Positions 31,659 to 44,315 of a stretch of DNA of 64,000 nt are shown piece after piece. Numbering within the stretch: position 1 is the stretch's first letter; every line of letters begins with the position of its first letter. The stretch covers positions 1 to 64,000 of the forward strand of contig JAECUM010027153.1 of the NCBI GenBank assembly GCA_016617855.1, read 5' to 3'. The DNA comes from Megalonaias nervosa (Eukaryota; Mollusca; Bivalvia; Unionida; Unionidae). Made by a program: the position numbers and the translations under genes. Below the pieces are notes generated by a model. That model was given only the letters and a program-made list of their open reading frames with translations, did not search any database and was not told the DNA's origin.

Positions 31659-32447
31659 ATGTCTTCGGCAGGCCTCGGAAATCGACCGGTTAAGCCCAAA
31701 AAACATTCTATTTTGATCAACAAAAATGACGAAAGTATTGTTGAAATTTCTAGCAAGGATTACTTGGATATTCCCATGCGTCCAAGGGCGTACACAGACC
31801 CTTCTTCGCCAAAACCCAAAATGAAGCATCACGTGCATTTTGACTTGCCAGAGATAATAGTGGACGATTATTCTGACCGCGATGACCACGAAAAGGACAA
31901 TGAACTACAAGAGAAAGCCAATACAGCTGAGGGTGCATTCTTCGTGTATACTTCTCCTCCTAGGCGACGCTCAAATACGTGCCCCTCTACTTTATTTTCG
32001 AGGAAACCGGAGAGACCTGGCACGCCCCCGCCAGAAATAAAAAATAATATTAAAAAAGTCGAGAATCAGTTTGCAGGTCCTCAGAGAGGAGTTTCATTTT
32101 CACCACATAGATTACCCAAAGTAGCAGAGGAGTTGAAGGAATCCAAATCCGATTCTACACCTCCAGGAGTAACACTCCAAAATAAAACGAATTCTTCGCG
32201 AAAAGACAATTTTATCAACTCTGCTCAGGGACACAGGAGAGGCTCTGATCCAGATATGTCCAGCCCTTTGACGTCAGATACACGTCTGTCACGTGCGGCG
32301 GCTCGAAACCCCCACGATACAGGTGCAAGTCATTCTTACTCCCCTAATTCATCGCCAAAACGGAGGTCAAAAATTTCAAATGGCGGTCGGAATTCTAACA
32401 GTGACTCTGATAAATCTATTGATCATGTAATACAATCGACAGCATGA
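31659..32447 (+). CDS. Candidate host protein, Ser/Pro/Arg-rich, probably disordered
   Basis: Longest non-repetitive ORF outside the Polinton (262 codons) starting MSSAGLGNRPVKPKKHSIL. The sequence is polar, rich in Ser, Pro, Arg, Lys and Asp, without membrane segment or folded-domain signature. Short phospho-motif-like sites stand out: RPRAYTDPSSP, RRRSNTCP (fits R-S-x-S/T-x-P), HRRGSDPD and SPNSSPKRRS, all of which fit basophilic kinase or 14-3-3-binding patterns. ATG context GAATATG is unremarkable. It may be intronless or a large 3' exon of the gene at 30813. I do not recognise the family; a retrocopy cannot be excluded. Confidence 0.5.
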   Translation: MSSAGLGNRPVKPKKHSILINKNDESIVEISSKDYLDIPMRPRAYTDPSSPKPKMKHHVHFDLPEIIVDDYSDRDDHEKDNELQEKANTAEGAFFVYTSPPRRRSNTCPSTLFSRKPERPGTPPPEIKNNIKKVENQFAGPQRGVSFSPHRLPKVAEELKESKSDSTPPGVTLQNKTNSSRKDNFINSAQGHRRGSDPDMSSPLTSDTRLSRAAARNPHDTGASHSYSPNSSPKRRSKISNGGRNSNSDSDKSIDHVIQSTA

Positions 32448-35087
32448 TTTTGTTTAGCACACTATCTGATATCTAGCTGTGATTCAGTTTTTTTTAAGAT
32501 ATCGTTTTGATTTATATAGTCGTCCATCATCAACATTTCTTAAAACGAGAGATGTTTCCCTGGAAATGGTGCCTCTGTTTGTGTAAAGTTTGCGTATGTT
32601 TAAAATGTTTGTGTTATGTGTATTCATGGAATTATGAGATTGAACTTTCATTTATAATAATTTTAAACTTGGAGCGCATCACATTGGGTTATGCGGATTA
32701 ATATCATTTATGGCTCATTTGCCAGTATCTCAATGCTAGTAAGGAGTCTGATAATGAGAAAGAGTAAGTAAATCAAAATATCTTTCTATTCTAATTGGTT
32801 GTTTAAGGCGGTTATTTTTATTGTATGCTCACGATTTGTACAATTGTCATTTTGCAACGCATCAGCTCAGTTTTATATGGGGGTTTTTTGTTTCATAAAT
32901 TTGATTGCAATTGCTTTATTTAATCAGACCGATGACACAGACAATATATGATATCTTTTAAAAATTTTGAGAAGAGTGAAAAGCACAATCGAAATATAGT
33001 AAAGTCATTTCATGGCTAGATAAATACTTGTTTTCTAGTATTCATTCACATCAATCCCTCCAGATATATCTGTATGTACGTATGTATGTATGGTTGGTTG
33101 GTTGTATGGTTGTATGTATGTATGTATGTATGTATGTATTAACGGCATCTCGTCACAGTAATAGCTAAATGGTGTCAAATAAATAGTGAGTTTCTAAAAA
33201 TCTAAAAAAGTACTACAAGATAGTGTATAAAAGATTAAGATGTTGAAATTCAATGCCATTTATTTTAAACAAAATACAAAGGCAACAGCCATAAAATCCT
33301 GGAAAATATGGTCACAAATTGTTTTATAAACAGCATTCTCTCAAAAGTCCAAGACTGCCTCGTGTGGTACACCATCGTAATGTTCCTTCATCGAATTCAC
33401 ATGAAAACGAAACTTGTGTCACGCCGGTTGGAAATTAGATACACTGGACTAGAATATGTTCCATTGTCAGTGGACACAAGTAGAGTATGTTCTCGGATCG
33501 GGGTTCACATTTCAGGAGGTATGCATTAGTCAGGAGGGCGTGTCCGATACGTGATCTGTACAATACACACTCGTCTCAGCCATTTTCTCAATACGAGGGA
33601 TGCCATTCATTACATGATGGGTTTGATGATACGAAGTTTCTTTGTGGAGTGGTTTTTTTTTTTTTTTCCCACATACTTTGTCAAATTGTAGAACATGCCG
33701 ATTTACATCTAATAATGTAGTCAATAAATGGGATATTTAATCCCAAAACAGGTGACTGCAGGGCAACTTAGGCTGCTTAATTTGCACTTTAACCCTAATA
33801 CTAGTATGACTGGGCAGCCGTAGGCCCTAATACCAATATTTCAAGGCAGCCAAAAGTGCATAATACTTTTTTCCAGATTGCATCGGCAAATCGTGCTTCT
33901 GTAATATATGCGATATTGATGGGTTCTACAATTTCAGGCACTGCAAGAGTTTAAGTGTGGAAAAGGAATAAAACAAATTAAGAATTTTTGTTGCTATTTT
34001 GAGAGGTTTCAATGTGGTATAAATATATGGGCATGACTTTATCCGGCAACAGGCTTGAGGTGGTGCCATGGATTGTTGCAACAGCAGCTCTAACCTTTTC
34101 CCCATTTTTCCAACCATCTGTATAACGGAGAGTTTTGCCACGATAGGAGGCTCTGATTTTATTGGATTTACTCTGATAAAGAGAGGATTTTTTGACGACA
34201 TTTTTAATCGACAATGATCAATTATTATTATTAATTTTGGGGAAGGGTATGTTTTGTTTGTTTCGTTGCGGGGTAGGGTGGGAGGATTAATAACCAAGAC
34301 AATGGCTTTGAGTATTTCCACCATTGGTTTGTGCTGTTTACAAGTGAGGATCAATTCGTATGCCAAAAGGTGGAATGAAATGTGGTCTCTGAGCGTATTA
34401 TGGTTGGTATCTGGGCCCAAACTGTAACCGATATGCGGGATTCGATGCATTAATAGATAGTTTGGTAACATGCTTTACAGCCAACTTCGTTCGTCGGGGA
34501 TAAAGGGATATATTGGGATGAAGCGTATAACAATCACGAGTTGCTAAGAAAGGCAATAACTGGTCTCTGCGAGCAAAGCAAACTGACAATTATTTCATTT
34601 CCTAGATACTTAATGTTAATATTTGACCAAGTTACTATATTTTTGTGGTAACACACGCAAACCATGCCTGCGTCATATGAACGAGCTATGTAAGAAGAAA
34701 CTTTTAAAAGGATGAAAATGAGAAAAAAATCCCTTGTAGGTGCCCACTATGAAAGTACGTCCCGGTGAGATCATCCCGTTTACATCCAGTAGTATATGTG
34801 AGGCGATATTCGATAAAATGAAAAATATTTTTTTAGCCCTGTTAACCCATACGTATGCTTCTTCCGATAACAAAATTACATTATTGCTTTCTTGTTGGTT
34901 ATTATTTTTAGCTAATGAGCATCCATTATTCTTTTCAGTACAGTTTTTAATATACCGCCTCATACCTATTATGGTTCGGTAGTTCATAAAATAAAACTAA
35001 TAACACATTTGACAAATGGATGCAAATCAGAAAATAACTATCATAAATTAATTACCAAGTAATAGAAGCAATATACCGAACTTAGCA
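32448..35087. other. Unassigned stretch
   Basis: Contains a (TATG)n tract at 33066-33141 and a 181-codon minus-strand frame (33926-34471) with no domain signature. No gene supported. Confidence 0.4.
33066..33141. repeat. (TATG)n / (TTGG)n tetranucleotide microsatellite
   Basis: TATG units with GGTTGGTTGG interruptions. Confidence 0.9.
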
Positions 35088-35285
35088 AATAGCAATCATG
35101 TATCCTCATAGAATGGTCAAGATACTTTACAGATAATGAGCATATATCCTCATTTAGTGGTCAGGATACTTTGCAGATAGCGACCATGTATCCTCATTTA
35201 ATGGTCAGGATACTCTGCAGATAGCGAGCATGTATCCTCGCTTAAGGGTCAGGATAATTTGCAGATAGTGAGCATGTATCCTTGA
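35088..35285. repeat. Minisatellite, unit about 44 bp, four to five copies
   Basis: Unit contains ATGTATCCTCATTTAATGGTCAGGATAC, then TTTGCAGATAGCGAGC; copies diverge by a few bases. Confidence 0.9.
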
Positions 35286-35693
35286 TTAGTTTTCAGAATT
35301 TGTTATAGTAAATTTACCCAGTTTGCCACAAATGGGAAAATAGCAATATCTTTAAACATCATTTGGTATAAAAACTGTACATTTTTCTTCCATAACCTTT
35401 AATAACTGCAATCGTACAGCTCATCTTTTGAAAGTCGAGAATTGTTAACAATGCATTTTTGCTCGAATTTATGACCTATTTTAGGGAACAAGCGTTACTA
35501 ATCGCATCGCTGAGAGAATACATTATATAGTATTTTGATTCTCTCCTTGGGTACTTGTTTTTAAAATCCAGCCCATGAAATAATTAGTTTAATCTGACTA
35601 AATAATGTGCATGCATGTACATTGCCTGAAGTTGTAAACGCAATTTTATGGCCGAATGGACCTAGAACCAGCCTGTTTAAGTACTATTCTACT

Positions 35694-35789
35694 CAGCAGG
35701 GAGATAATATGATCTAAATTGATTTCAGTTTTAAAGTACTATTCTACTTTAAAACTGAAACCAGTTTAGATCATATTATCTCCCTGCTC
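35694..35789. repeat. Long hairpin, arms about 42 bp
   Basis: CAGCAGGGAGATAATATGAT at the left end pairs with ATCATATTATCTCCCTGCTC at the right end. The arms extend inward through GTTTTAAAGTA / TACTTTAAAAC to a loop of about 6 nt. GTACTATTCTACT occurs both at the outer left edge and in the loop, suggesting template switching. Confidence 0.85.
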
Positions 35790-35977
35790 AGTCTACTAGA
35801 AACATTTAATCAGGAAACTCAAGCTCAAACTCGTAAAACCACTTCGATAATTAGAGTAAATCTGTGTCCCCCAAATTTTGCACTTTAGGCCTCACACCTC
35901 AATTATTTTTTTTATTTTTTTCCGTTTTTTTTGTGTTAATTTTTGTTTCTTATATAATCATATGTTTTGTTAAATTG

Positions 35978-35978
<1 letters not shown>

Positions 35979-36065
<87 letters not shown>

Positions 36066-36077
36066 TATATATATATT
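35979..36077. repeat. (TA)n microsatellite
   Basis: About 43 TA units with one CTA interruption. Confidence 0.95.
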
Positions 36078-36264
36078 GCAAGAACAAAGAACCTAAATTG
36101 ATGACGTAAGATAAAGATCAACGATGAAACCTTTGCGCCATCTACAATGTAGTACTGCATTAATGAGTTGGTAATAATTCATAGCTAAAAATCCTCTAAA
36201 TAAATGTTTAAATGCGTTTTTAATATTTAACAATTTCTTTTACAAAAAAAAGTGATAGTTAAGA

Positions 36265-37110
36265 CCGTGGGTTTGAGAGAGTTGATTAATGGCAGAAAAA
36301 TGTTATTATGGGGTTCTTGTAAATTTGCAAGGACAAATGTCCGTTTAGATTCTTCTTGATTTAAACCGCTGGGTTTGAATGTTCACAGCCTGCGAATCCA
36401 ATAGGTTTCTTTAGATTTCATAATTTCTCTTTTCCGATTTTATTTATGGCTGATTCCAGTCATGCTTACATCATTGATATTATTGCTGGGAAAAGAGAAA
36501 GGTTCCGACACTGAGCTCCTTTCCACTTTATTGGTTTGCCAGTCTGATCTGTGTAGATTCATTCTAATATTTAATTTCTGCGTTTATCCAAAACATTGGA
36601 TGCTGTATACATTGCATGTGATGAGGTAGATCACATGTACTTTGTTGCATGTTAATGTATGGTTCTCAATATTGAACTTTTCACCCGTGACGGTGCTGGA
36701 AAATGTGTTGTTTCCGTCATGTGGTGTCACCTCTTGCATCTTGTGTTCCACAAGGCTTCGATTTCCAATCAAGTTTTTTAGAGTGGCTTTAAATTTGCCC
36801 TGACTACCATGTCTATCAAATTTTTAGGTCTGCGAAATGCTACAACTGGTTTGTTTGAAAAGATCAATTTAAACGGTTTACACGATTCGAATGTTGGCCG
36901 ATGTTTGTGTATGATGCGACCTGCTTGTGGGTTCTCTGAGTGAAACCTGAGGATGAGGTACATTGAGCTAATCCAACACCTGACAAAGCGGGGTTACAAC
37001 ACCTGTAATATGCAGGCGATACATAGACCCAAGCAAACAAACCGTTCTGACCTCCTTGAATACAAGGGAAAAGAAATCATGGAACAAACACCCTTTGTTC
37101 TCACAGAGAT
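36265..37110 (-). mobile_element. Penelope-like retroelement, C-terminal RT to GIY-YIG part, with inverted 5' segment
   Basis: On the minus strand, 36963 to 36778 reads LRFHSENPQAGRIIHKHRPT and VVAFRRPKNLIDMVVRANLK, and 36772 to about 36460 reads TFSSTVTGEKFNIENHTLTC, VIYLITC and LNIRMNLHRSDWQTNK. These are the thumb-linker and the GIY-YIG endonuclease of Penelope-like elements. An in-frame stop follows IQCFG. From 36953 on the plus strand, YIELIQHLTKRGYNTCN and LLEYKGKEIMEQTPFVLT read as the segment that should precede LRFHSENP. The 5' part is therefore inverted against the 3' part. The copy is truncated and dead. Confidence 0.75.
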
Positions 37111-38179
37111 TTTAAAATATGAGGCATCCATGTGGTTAATGCATGTAGCCAAGGCAAATCAAATTGGGCAGTCAACATATCATGTTAACACATAGATACG
37201 TAGATAAGAGAGATAAATTTGAAATGGCCTTCCACGAGGACTCCACGACTGAGAGGTTTTTGGAAGGCCAAACAACACATGCATTTGCAGGTATTCAAAC
37301 GCCAGCGAAACCTGCCATCAGTCCCTCCATATTCATCCTTTCCGTAACATTTACGGATCTAGGAAAATATATAACCAGCTTGCATCAGAAGTTTAATCAT
37401 AAACGCATTTCATAACAATCTCACAATCTCAGCAATAACCTATTTGTGTTGTTGTGCTGTAAAACGCAATACTTATCCTAACCATTGCATTAAATCGGGG
37501 GGGGGGGGTCAACCCGAACCGAACGGCAAATCCTAATAGGACTTGAGAGCTCTAACAAATGCAAACAGGATTGGTGCTGATATGCCGTTGCATATTGCGC
37601 CAGCAGAACAGGGTCTATGTTGTTTGTCCTACTGATTACTTACAACAAACTACAGATATTCAGATCTGCAGGCGCATTATGCGACGGCAAATCTGGGTAT
37701 GTGCAGTTGTGAAGTTGGACTTAACTTTTACGTTAGTATAGACGGTGGTTTAATGTCTAAAACTTACGTCAGTAATGTTTTCACCGGTTAACAAGTTCAT
37801 AAACTCGTGATGAGGATGCGAGTGTAATGAAGAATGCGATACTTTCTTTTGAAGCTTCTCAACTCCATTCCTTTGAGTCGAGATAATCGGAAACTTATAT
37901 GTCTATGTAAGTTATATGTCTATGTGTATATTTTCACATCTTTATACATTATCTTGATAATCGGAGTCGAAATTATTGTATTCTAACATTACTTGGATTT
38001 TTTACTGTTTCCATGAACAAAAGGCGTTGTTCTTGCATCTATACAATATACTAGTCCATTTTAAACTATGATATTGTATGATATACTGAATTACAGAACA
38101 CATTAATGATTTTACGTGTATTTTAAATTGAAGGGAAAAAACAACAAAAAACATCATGCTCACAAGGTAATTACTCAAC

Positions 38180-38430
38180 TGTAGGGATTTATAGATTGTG
38201 TCTGTACCATGGAACTTTGCTCTTAGTCTTGCAGATTGTGTCTGTACCATGGAACTTGGCTGTCAGTCATGCAGATTGTGTCTGTACCATCGACTTTGCT
38301 CTCAGTTTTGCAGATTGTAGTCTATACCATCGACTTCGCTCTCAGTCATGCAGATTGTGTCTGTACCATGGAACTTGGCTCTTAGTCATGAAAATTGTAT
38401 CTCTACCATCGAACTTTACTTTCAGTCCTG
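38180..38430. repeat. Minisatellite, unit about 45 bp, about five copies
   Basis: Unit contains GCAGATTGTGTCTGTACCAT and a GGAACTTGGCTCTCAGTCAT-like half. The 163-codon frame across it (38196-38687) is formed by the repeat. Confidence 0.9.
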
Positions 38431-38699
38431 CAGATTTACACTTTGCCAAGTTGAAATTTGAAGTGCAACATCTGACCTCAGTTTTTTCACGTCTTCATAT
38501 CTCAGGTTTCTATCGTACGATGAAAAATGGTTTACAAACGGAAAAGCAGTTTTATAGTTTATTACAGCTATGTCCAGAGAAAGATTTTCTGATAGCATTT
38601 CTAAAAGATGTAATTAAACATACTTTTGTCATGGCTAAATACAATATGTTCTGTAGTAAGACCAGTCTTACAATATCTATTTCGTAAATAATATATCAA

Positions 38700-41254
38700 C
38701 CATAAATCCATTTCCTCAAATATTGAAAGAAATTAGAATATTTATTTTCAAAATTCCTGTCTCAGACTGTGACATTTTTCTTCTTAAGCAAATTTAAGTA
38801 GAGAATTCAGTTGTTTGCATCCATATAATTTGTCTCGACTCGTTAGTTATGCTTGTCTGTATATGACTACTGCAACAACTAAAGAATAAATGTTCTAATG
38901 TTTCTAAAAAGCTGTTTTATACAAATTGATGATTACACCCTAGCCAGATTTAACTCCGCAAAACCGTTGGAAATGCAAAGTTTTGACATTATTCAAGATG
39001 CACATATATGACGTCAATGTCAGGCGGCAGTAATTGTTGCTGTTGTATACACAACACTTATAGGAGACTCTGAATAATTTGTGCGCGACTCCGAATATAC
39101 TACTATTGTACGAGAACCATATAATTGGAAATTTCCCGTGATTATGTCGACAAACAGAAAGTGACCCTGACTATAGCCATTCAGATACTGACGTCACTCA
39201 TTTACCTGATATTTATGTACTATTAACAACTTTTATGCCGCAAGTAATATTTATCGTTTTCATTTATTTTTTTTATTTTTTTCAGTTCTACGTCAGGCCA
39301 CCTCAATGTCAGCAATAGAATATGAATGATTGCCTGTCTTTCCCCAGTCATGATACTTCTTTTTATTAAAGTGTACCGGAAATTGATACATTTAGGAAGT
39401 TTTCTGTTTACTATTCATCCGCATGCCCATTGATGTCATATTTTTATGTTTATTTCACTTAAACACGAAAGAAGTCGACATATTCGTAACCAAGCAGAAC
39501 TTTAGTCATCGAATCATGGTGCACCTTTTGTCTCCAAGCACCCTACAATTAAAAGGAAAGGACCTTTAGAGAAAGTTTTTGGGAAGATTTAGCTGCAGAC
39601 TTACGTTTAATTTTACAGGTAGTTCCAATTAGAATGATGAATCTTGAAAAATAACAGAACTTGTCTTTCTCTGCGATGCGTGTTTTCCCAGCTTTGCCAA
39701 TCCAACAGAACCAAATACAAGTCATGAAGTTTTCTGGACTGTTAAACCTAAATCTTTCATGCTGCAAAGTGTTTTGGTTTCTTTTCTTGTTTCTGTTTTC
39801 TTTTGAAAATCAGTCCTATTATTTTCAAAAGGATTTATTTATATTTGCCAAAGATTTTGTCTGAAAAAAAAGAGCTGATAGCAGAACATTTGGTTAAACC
39901 ATTTGGTTCTCTTTTTTAAAAAAAATACCCAGAAACATGTGTTCGTTGATGATTCTTTCAACGAACAGAAATTTAAATATGATACTGTTAGTCTGCACGT
40001 GTATTAAATATATAACATTTGCTAAATGATTTTTTTTTTTCATAATGCTCTTGCTTTATATTTTGTATAGACAGAACGCATATAGAGATCCTAACCGCTC
40101 TGTTGTTATATCATATTATGCTAGCTCATATTGTCTGTTCTTTTCTGTCGACGACTTTGGCCTTGGCATTATACCATACTGTTCTATCTTGTATTTTCTG
40201 CTCTTTTCTGTGTGTCGACGAATTAAGTCTTTCTATTGCATTTAGTGAGCGCTCACTTACAACAAAGCGAATACATTAAAAAAAAGAGTCTGATTTATTG
40301 GCAGTAAATTTGAAAATTGAGTTTGAAATTCGAGAAAGATGTGTTTTTTGCAAGACGTTTGTGAACTTCAGTCTCAAACAGTGTCAACCAAGCTTAGAAT
40401 ATTTTGGATAATACGCATCATAAAATACATTAATTCGACGAGGGACAGGGCCCAACCTAAACGCACCATGAGCGTCACATTTCTCAGCTGATAAGTTTAT
40501 CCTTCCACCGTATCTCAAATTCCTGGTATGTCAGAATCGATATGGAACCAATTCAAGTTTCCAAATAAATGTTTAGATACAATCTCAGATGAACATTTAA
40601 GTTTGTATAGTTCCAAAAGCTGGATGTACGCCTCAGAGTGAAATTCAGTTCAAGTTTAGAATGGCTGTATTACCTCCAGGTCTGGTCTTAGCGGCAGTCA
40701 TATTGAATGTTATTACTGATAAAAGTAGATGTTCTTACCAGGTTAAATTATGCAATACATAATCTTTTTCTATATATATACTTTTTCAGGTAGTAATAAG
40801 TTATTCATATAATCATTTGCTAATTTCACAGTGGAATTAAGTAGTGACGTTCCTAACAATGTTGTCACTAATAATTATCAATTACCAAGAACGTTTCATT
40901 ACTAGCTATTTAATATTTTTTTCCCCATTAAAGACGATAAAATGTCAGTCAGTCACAAAATGATCTATTTTGTTGTATAATATCAGATTGTAAGCATACT
41001 TGCCAGTAATTCAAACCTATCTCTAAGTCTTTTCGTCAAAATTATTCCATATAAACTTGATACAACTATTTGCTATCGATTGACACTGTCACTCAAAGGA
41101 TAATCGCTCCTAAAATGATATTTGAATTCAACCGTTTTATTTATTTCCATTCTTAATTATATAAATCCAATAAAAAATATTCTCCATAGATATTATCACG
41201 CAACATCAATGAACAAATCCATAAAGAAAATGTTTATGTAATAATGATTTGTTG
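38700..41254. other. Unassigned AT-rich stretch
   Basis: No gene or repeat family recognised; only short random frames. Confidence 0.4.
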
Positions 41255-41510
41255 AATATGACTTTACACTTCAAACTCATTTAGCACTCTTATTGCTATG
41301 ACATATTGAATATGACTTTACACTTCAAACTCATTTAGCACTCTTATTGCTATGACATACTGAATATGACTTTATACTTCAAACTCATTTAGCACTCTTA
41401 TTGCGATGACATATTGAAAATAACTTTACACTTCAAACTCATTTAGCACTCTTATTGCGATGACATATTGAAAATAACTTGACACTTCAAATTCATTTAG
41501 CACTTACTGG
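41255..41510. repeat. Minisatellite, unit about 54 bp, about five copies
   Basis: Unit contains CTTCAAACTCATTTAGCACT, then CTTATTGCTATGACATATTGAA. Confidence 0.92.
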
Positions 41511-41568
41511 CTTCTAATAGTTCTGCTGGAAATGTCACAATTTTAAAGTTACTTATCTGATACGAACA

Positions 41569-41873
41569 GGGGCGGAGTTAAGCCGACTGGACTGATTTGG
41601 CCCAATCGGGACCCGCGCTCACAGGGGCCCCGCGCGTTCCGTAATTTTTAAGGGGCCCCGCGCGTTCGTAATTTTTAAAAATATATCTATTGAGAGAGAA
41701 AAAGTAATTTTAAAGCGATGGAAGAAAATTTTTAAGTTCAATATCATAAAAAAAAATTGTTTAAAAGTTTATTTCCAAATGCCGTGCTCACAGGGGGCCC
41801 CTCGCGTAAATCCAGGGGGCTCCGCCAAAATGATCCAAATGGGGCCCCGCGTTTGCTAAGGCCGTTCCTGACA
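41569..41873. mobile_element. Possible non-autonomous hAT-type element
   Basis: The left edge CAGGGGCGGAGTTAAGCC resembles, as an inverted copy, the right edge GCTAAGGCCGTTCCTG. Inside are several GGGGCCCCGCG blocks. Flanks GATACGAA and ACACGACA are only partly alike, so the 8-bp duplication is not proven. Confidence 0.35.
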
Positions 41874-43671
41874 CGACAGCATAACAGTTTGTAAAATGAA
41901 TGCATGAAACTATCAAATAAATGAAGTGTTGATCATCTCGATGCCGTGATATGTAATCTTTAGTTTTTCCATTATAATTAGACGGAGCATATAATCTTTA
42001 GGGTTTTTCTCCATTATTAATAGACAGAAACGATATATTAGCGGCATTATAACGACGGACCATCATCTTCGACGCTTAACAAATTTGGCAAACGAATTCA
42101 AAAGACCTTATTTTGTATACGAAAGTGGTTAATGACGAAAATTACCTGTTCTTTATGTAGCTCTACAAGTCCTCTGTTCTTTTACTGATTTTTCTAAATT
42201 TCCACTGTTGTAGAGCCGTGTTAAAGGAATCATGAGACACGTGTATCCTTCCTATCATGTTGTATCATGGTTTCTTTAAGTGACCGACCATTTAATTCTC
42301 AGGGGTGGGTGACTTTGCTTCGTAGCCAGGTTATTATTTGTTCTATTATCACACCATAATTTTTCTTGTGCAGTTAAAATGATGAATAAAAAAAGATATT
42401 TTTTCGGCACATCAGAACAAGAAAGATTTTGCAAGACTTTTGCGGCCGAAATTTTTTCTTTCCAATCCCAAACATATTCCGTACCCCTTCCCCTTCTTTG
42501 ATTAATTGGTCGTTTTTTTTGCCTTTGCAAATTGCAGCGCGACACTTTGACAAAGAAAACGGGGTTGGACTGGCGGCCCAGAAGCCACTATCGACATTAT
42601 GACAATTCCAGGTTTAAGGGGCAAGTGGACCCGATATCCCGGTGGGTTAGTCCGACCATGGAAAACCATTTAGTTTGATGCAAACATCAGTTATAATAAA
42701 GCGTTTGCAATGTTTAGAAATATGCATTAATTACCGGAAAACCAGAGATCGCATTTTTTCCTGGAATGGCCAGCTTTTGATACTGCTGTTTATTGTTTTT
42801 ATTTTATTGAACACGTGCATTTACAAGCTTGCGCATAAAAAATGCCTGAAGGAAATACGGTTGGAACTTTCTAATTCGCATTCTTAAACCTTGATTATAG
42901 ACGGAATAGTAGGTGTGCACGTATATAAAGGGAGGTAATATGTTACTTTGAAAGTATGCGTGTAATTTGTGTGTTGTATAAGTCTTATACATGTGTTAAA
43001 AAAGTATTATATTCATATGAGAAAGGAATTTTAAGATACAGCAATTGTTTTGCTGTCAATTAGGTGGAGACTGGTCGAAATAAATAGGAAGAAAATTAGT
43101 GCCACTGATATCAGTAACCACGTACTTCAGTTTAAGTTTTGAACTGTGACGTAATAAACACTGCTCGGTAGCTTTTCGAAACTGTAATGTAAAGTCCATT
43201 ATAAATTATTAAGAACGCCTTGTATATTAAATATGTACAAAGCAGGAATTGTTTAGAAAGTTGTTGTGGCCTGGACTGTTTACACATATGCCTTATTTTT
43301 TTTTATTCACAGAATAGGATGTAATTCATGAATTCGAAGTTAGTAAAGACTTTTGAATTTCTTTTCAAAAATGTACCCAAATATTCTAAGGTTAAAGTAC
43401 CAAATTAATCTTTTTTTATTTGCAAAAGGTTTTAGATTAAAATTTTCTTAGATTTGACCCCGAATATTTAAGAACGATAGAATCAATGACAAAGAACTAG
43501 ATGAGTGTTTTAACCACGTTAAACATACTGATAATGAAAATTAAACGTGAATGCTCTCAGAAACACAAAAATGACCTTGATACCTTTAGAACATTATTTC
43601 GTTTAAATATTTGTACAGTAGTATTGCAATTTTGATATCATACATGCCGATTCTTACAATAACATTGAGAC
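41874..43671. other. Unassigned AT-rich stretch
   Basis: Nothing supported beyond short frames. Confidence 0.4.
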
Positions 43672-43910
43672 CGCTCCGGTGGCCTAAGTGGTTAGAGCGT
43701 CCGCCTCCGATGCGGAGGTAGCTGGTTCGAACCTAGGCCAAGTCATACCAAAGGCTACTAAAAATTGTACTAGCAGCTGCCTCGCTTGGCGCTCAGCATA
43801 AAGAGTTTAGTGAGGACTGGTCGGCTTGTGTCAGGATGATGTGACTGTGTGTGACATGATGCTACATTTCTGCGGCATGATGCCCCGGTGCTAGACATCA
43901 CTCTAAACTG

Positions 43911-43911
<1 letters not shown>
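43672..43911 (+). mobile_element. tRNA-derived SINE
   Basis: Head GGTGGCCTAAGTGGTTAGAG (A box), anticodon-arm-like palindrome CCGCCTCCGATGCGGAGG, and B box GGTTCGAACC. About 170 bp of unrelated body follow (CAGCTGCCTCGCTTGGCGCT) and the element runs into a (CA)n tail at 43912-43945. Too long and without a paired acceptor stem to be a tRNA gene. Confidence 0.75.

Positions 43912-43945
<34 letters not shown>
43912..43945. repeat. (CA)n microsatellite at the SINE tail
   Basis: About 17 CA units. Confidence 0.95.
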
Positions 43946-43946
<1 letters not shown>

Positions 43947-44219
43947 GAGTATTGCTATTTTGAAAAAACATACTTTCGGTTTCCTACTATAGCCCTGTTA
44001 TTTTGACATAACATACATTCCGAATTTTACAATAATATTGCTATTTTGATATAGCATACATTCCTAATTTTACAACAGTATTACTATTTTGATTATACAT
44101 TTTGAATTTTACAATAGTACAGCTATTTTGATATTTCTCATATTGCGCTCTTAGCACAAAAAGGGAAATTGAAAATTGATATATGCAAATATGGATCCAA
44201 GGTGGTTAGATCTACTCAT

Positions 44220-44221
<2 letters not shown>

Positions 44222-44313
<92 letters not shown>
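44222..44313. repeat. Compound (GT)n(TA)n microsatellite
   Basis: About 18 GT units followed by about 27 TA units. Confidence 0.95.

Positions 44314-44315
<2 letters not shown>

Noticed and set aside
33926..34471. 181-codon minus-strand ORF as a gene
   Set aside because: No domain, odd composition, and an overlapping minus-strand frame of similar quality; probably chance.
38196..38687. 163-codon ORF as a gene
   Set aside because: Its first half is the 45-bp minisatellite, which gives repeated CLYHGT-like text.
43672..43750. Functional tRNA genes at 4497, 43672 and 51609
   Set aside because: A and B boxes are present but the acceptor stems do not close and 100-200 bp of SINE body follows.
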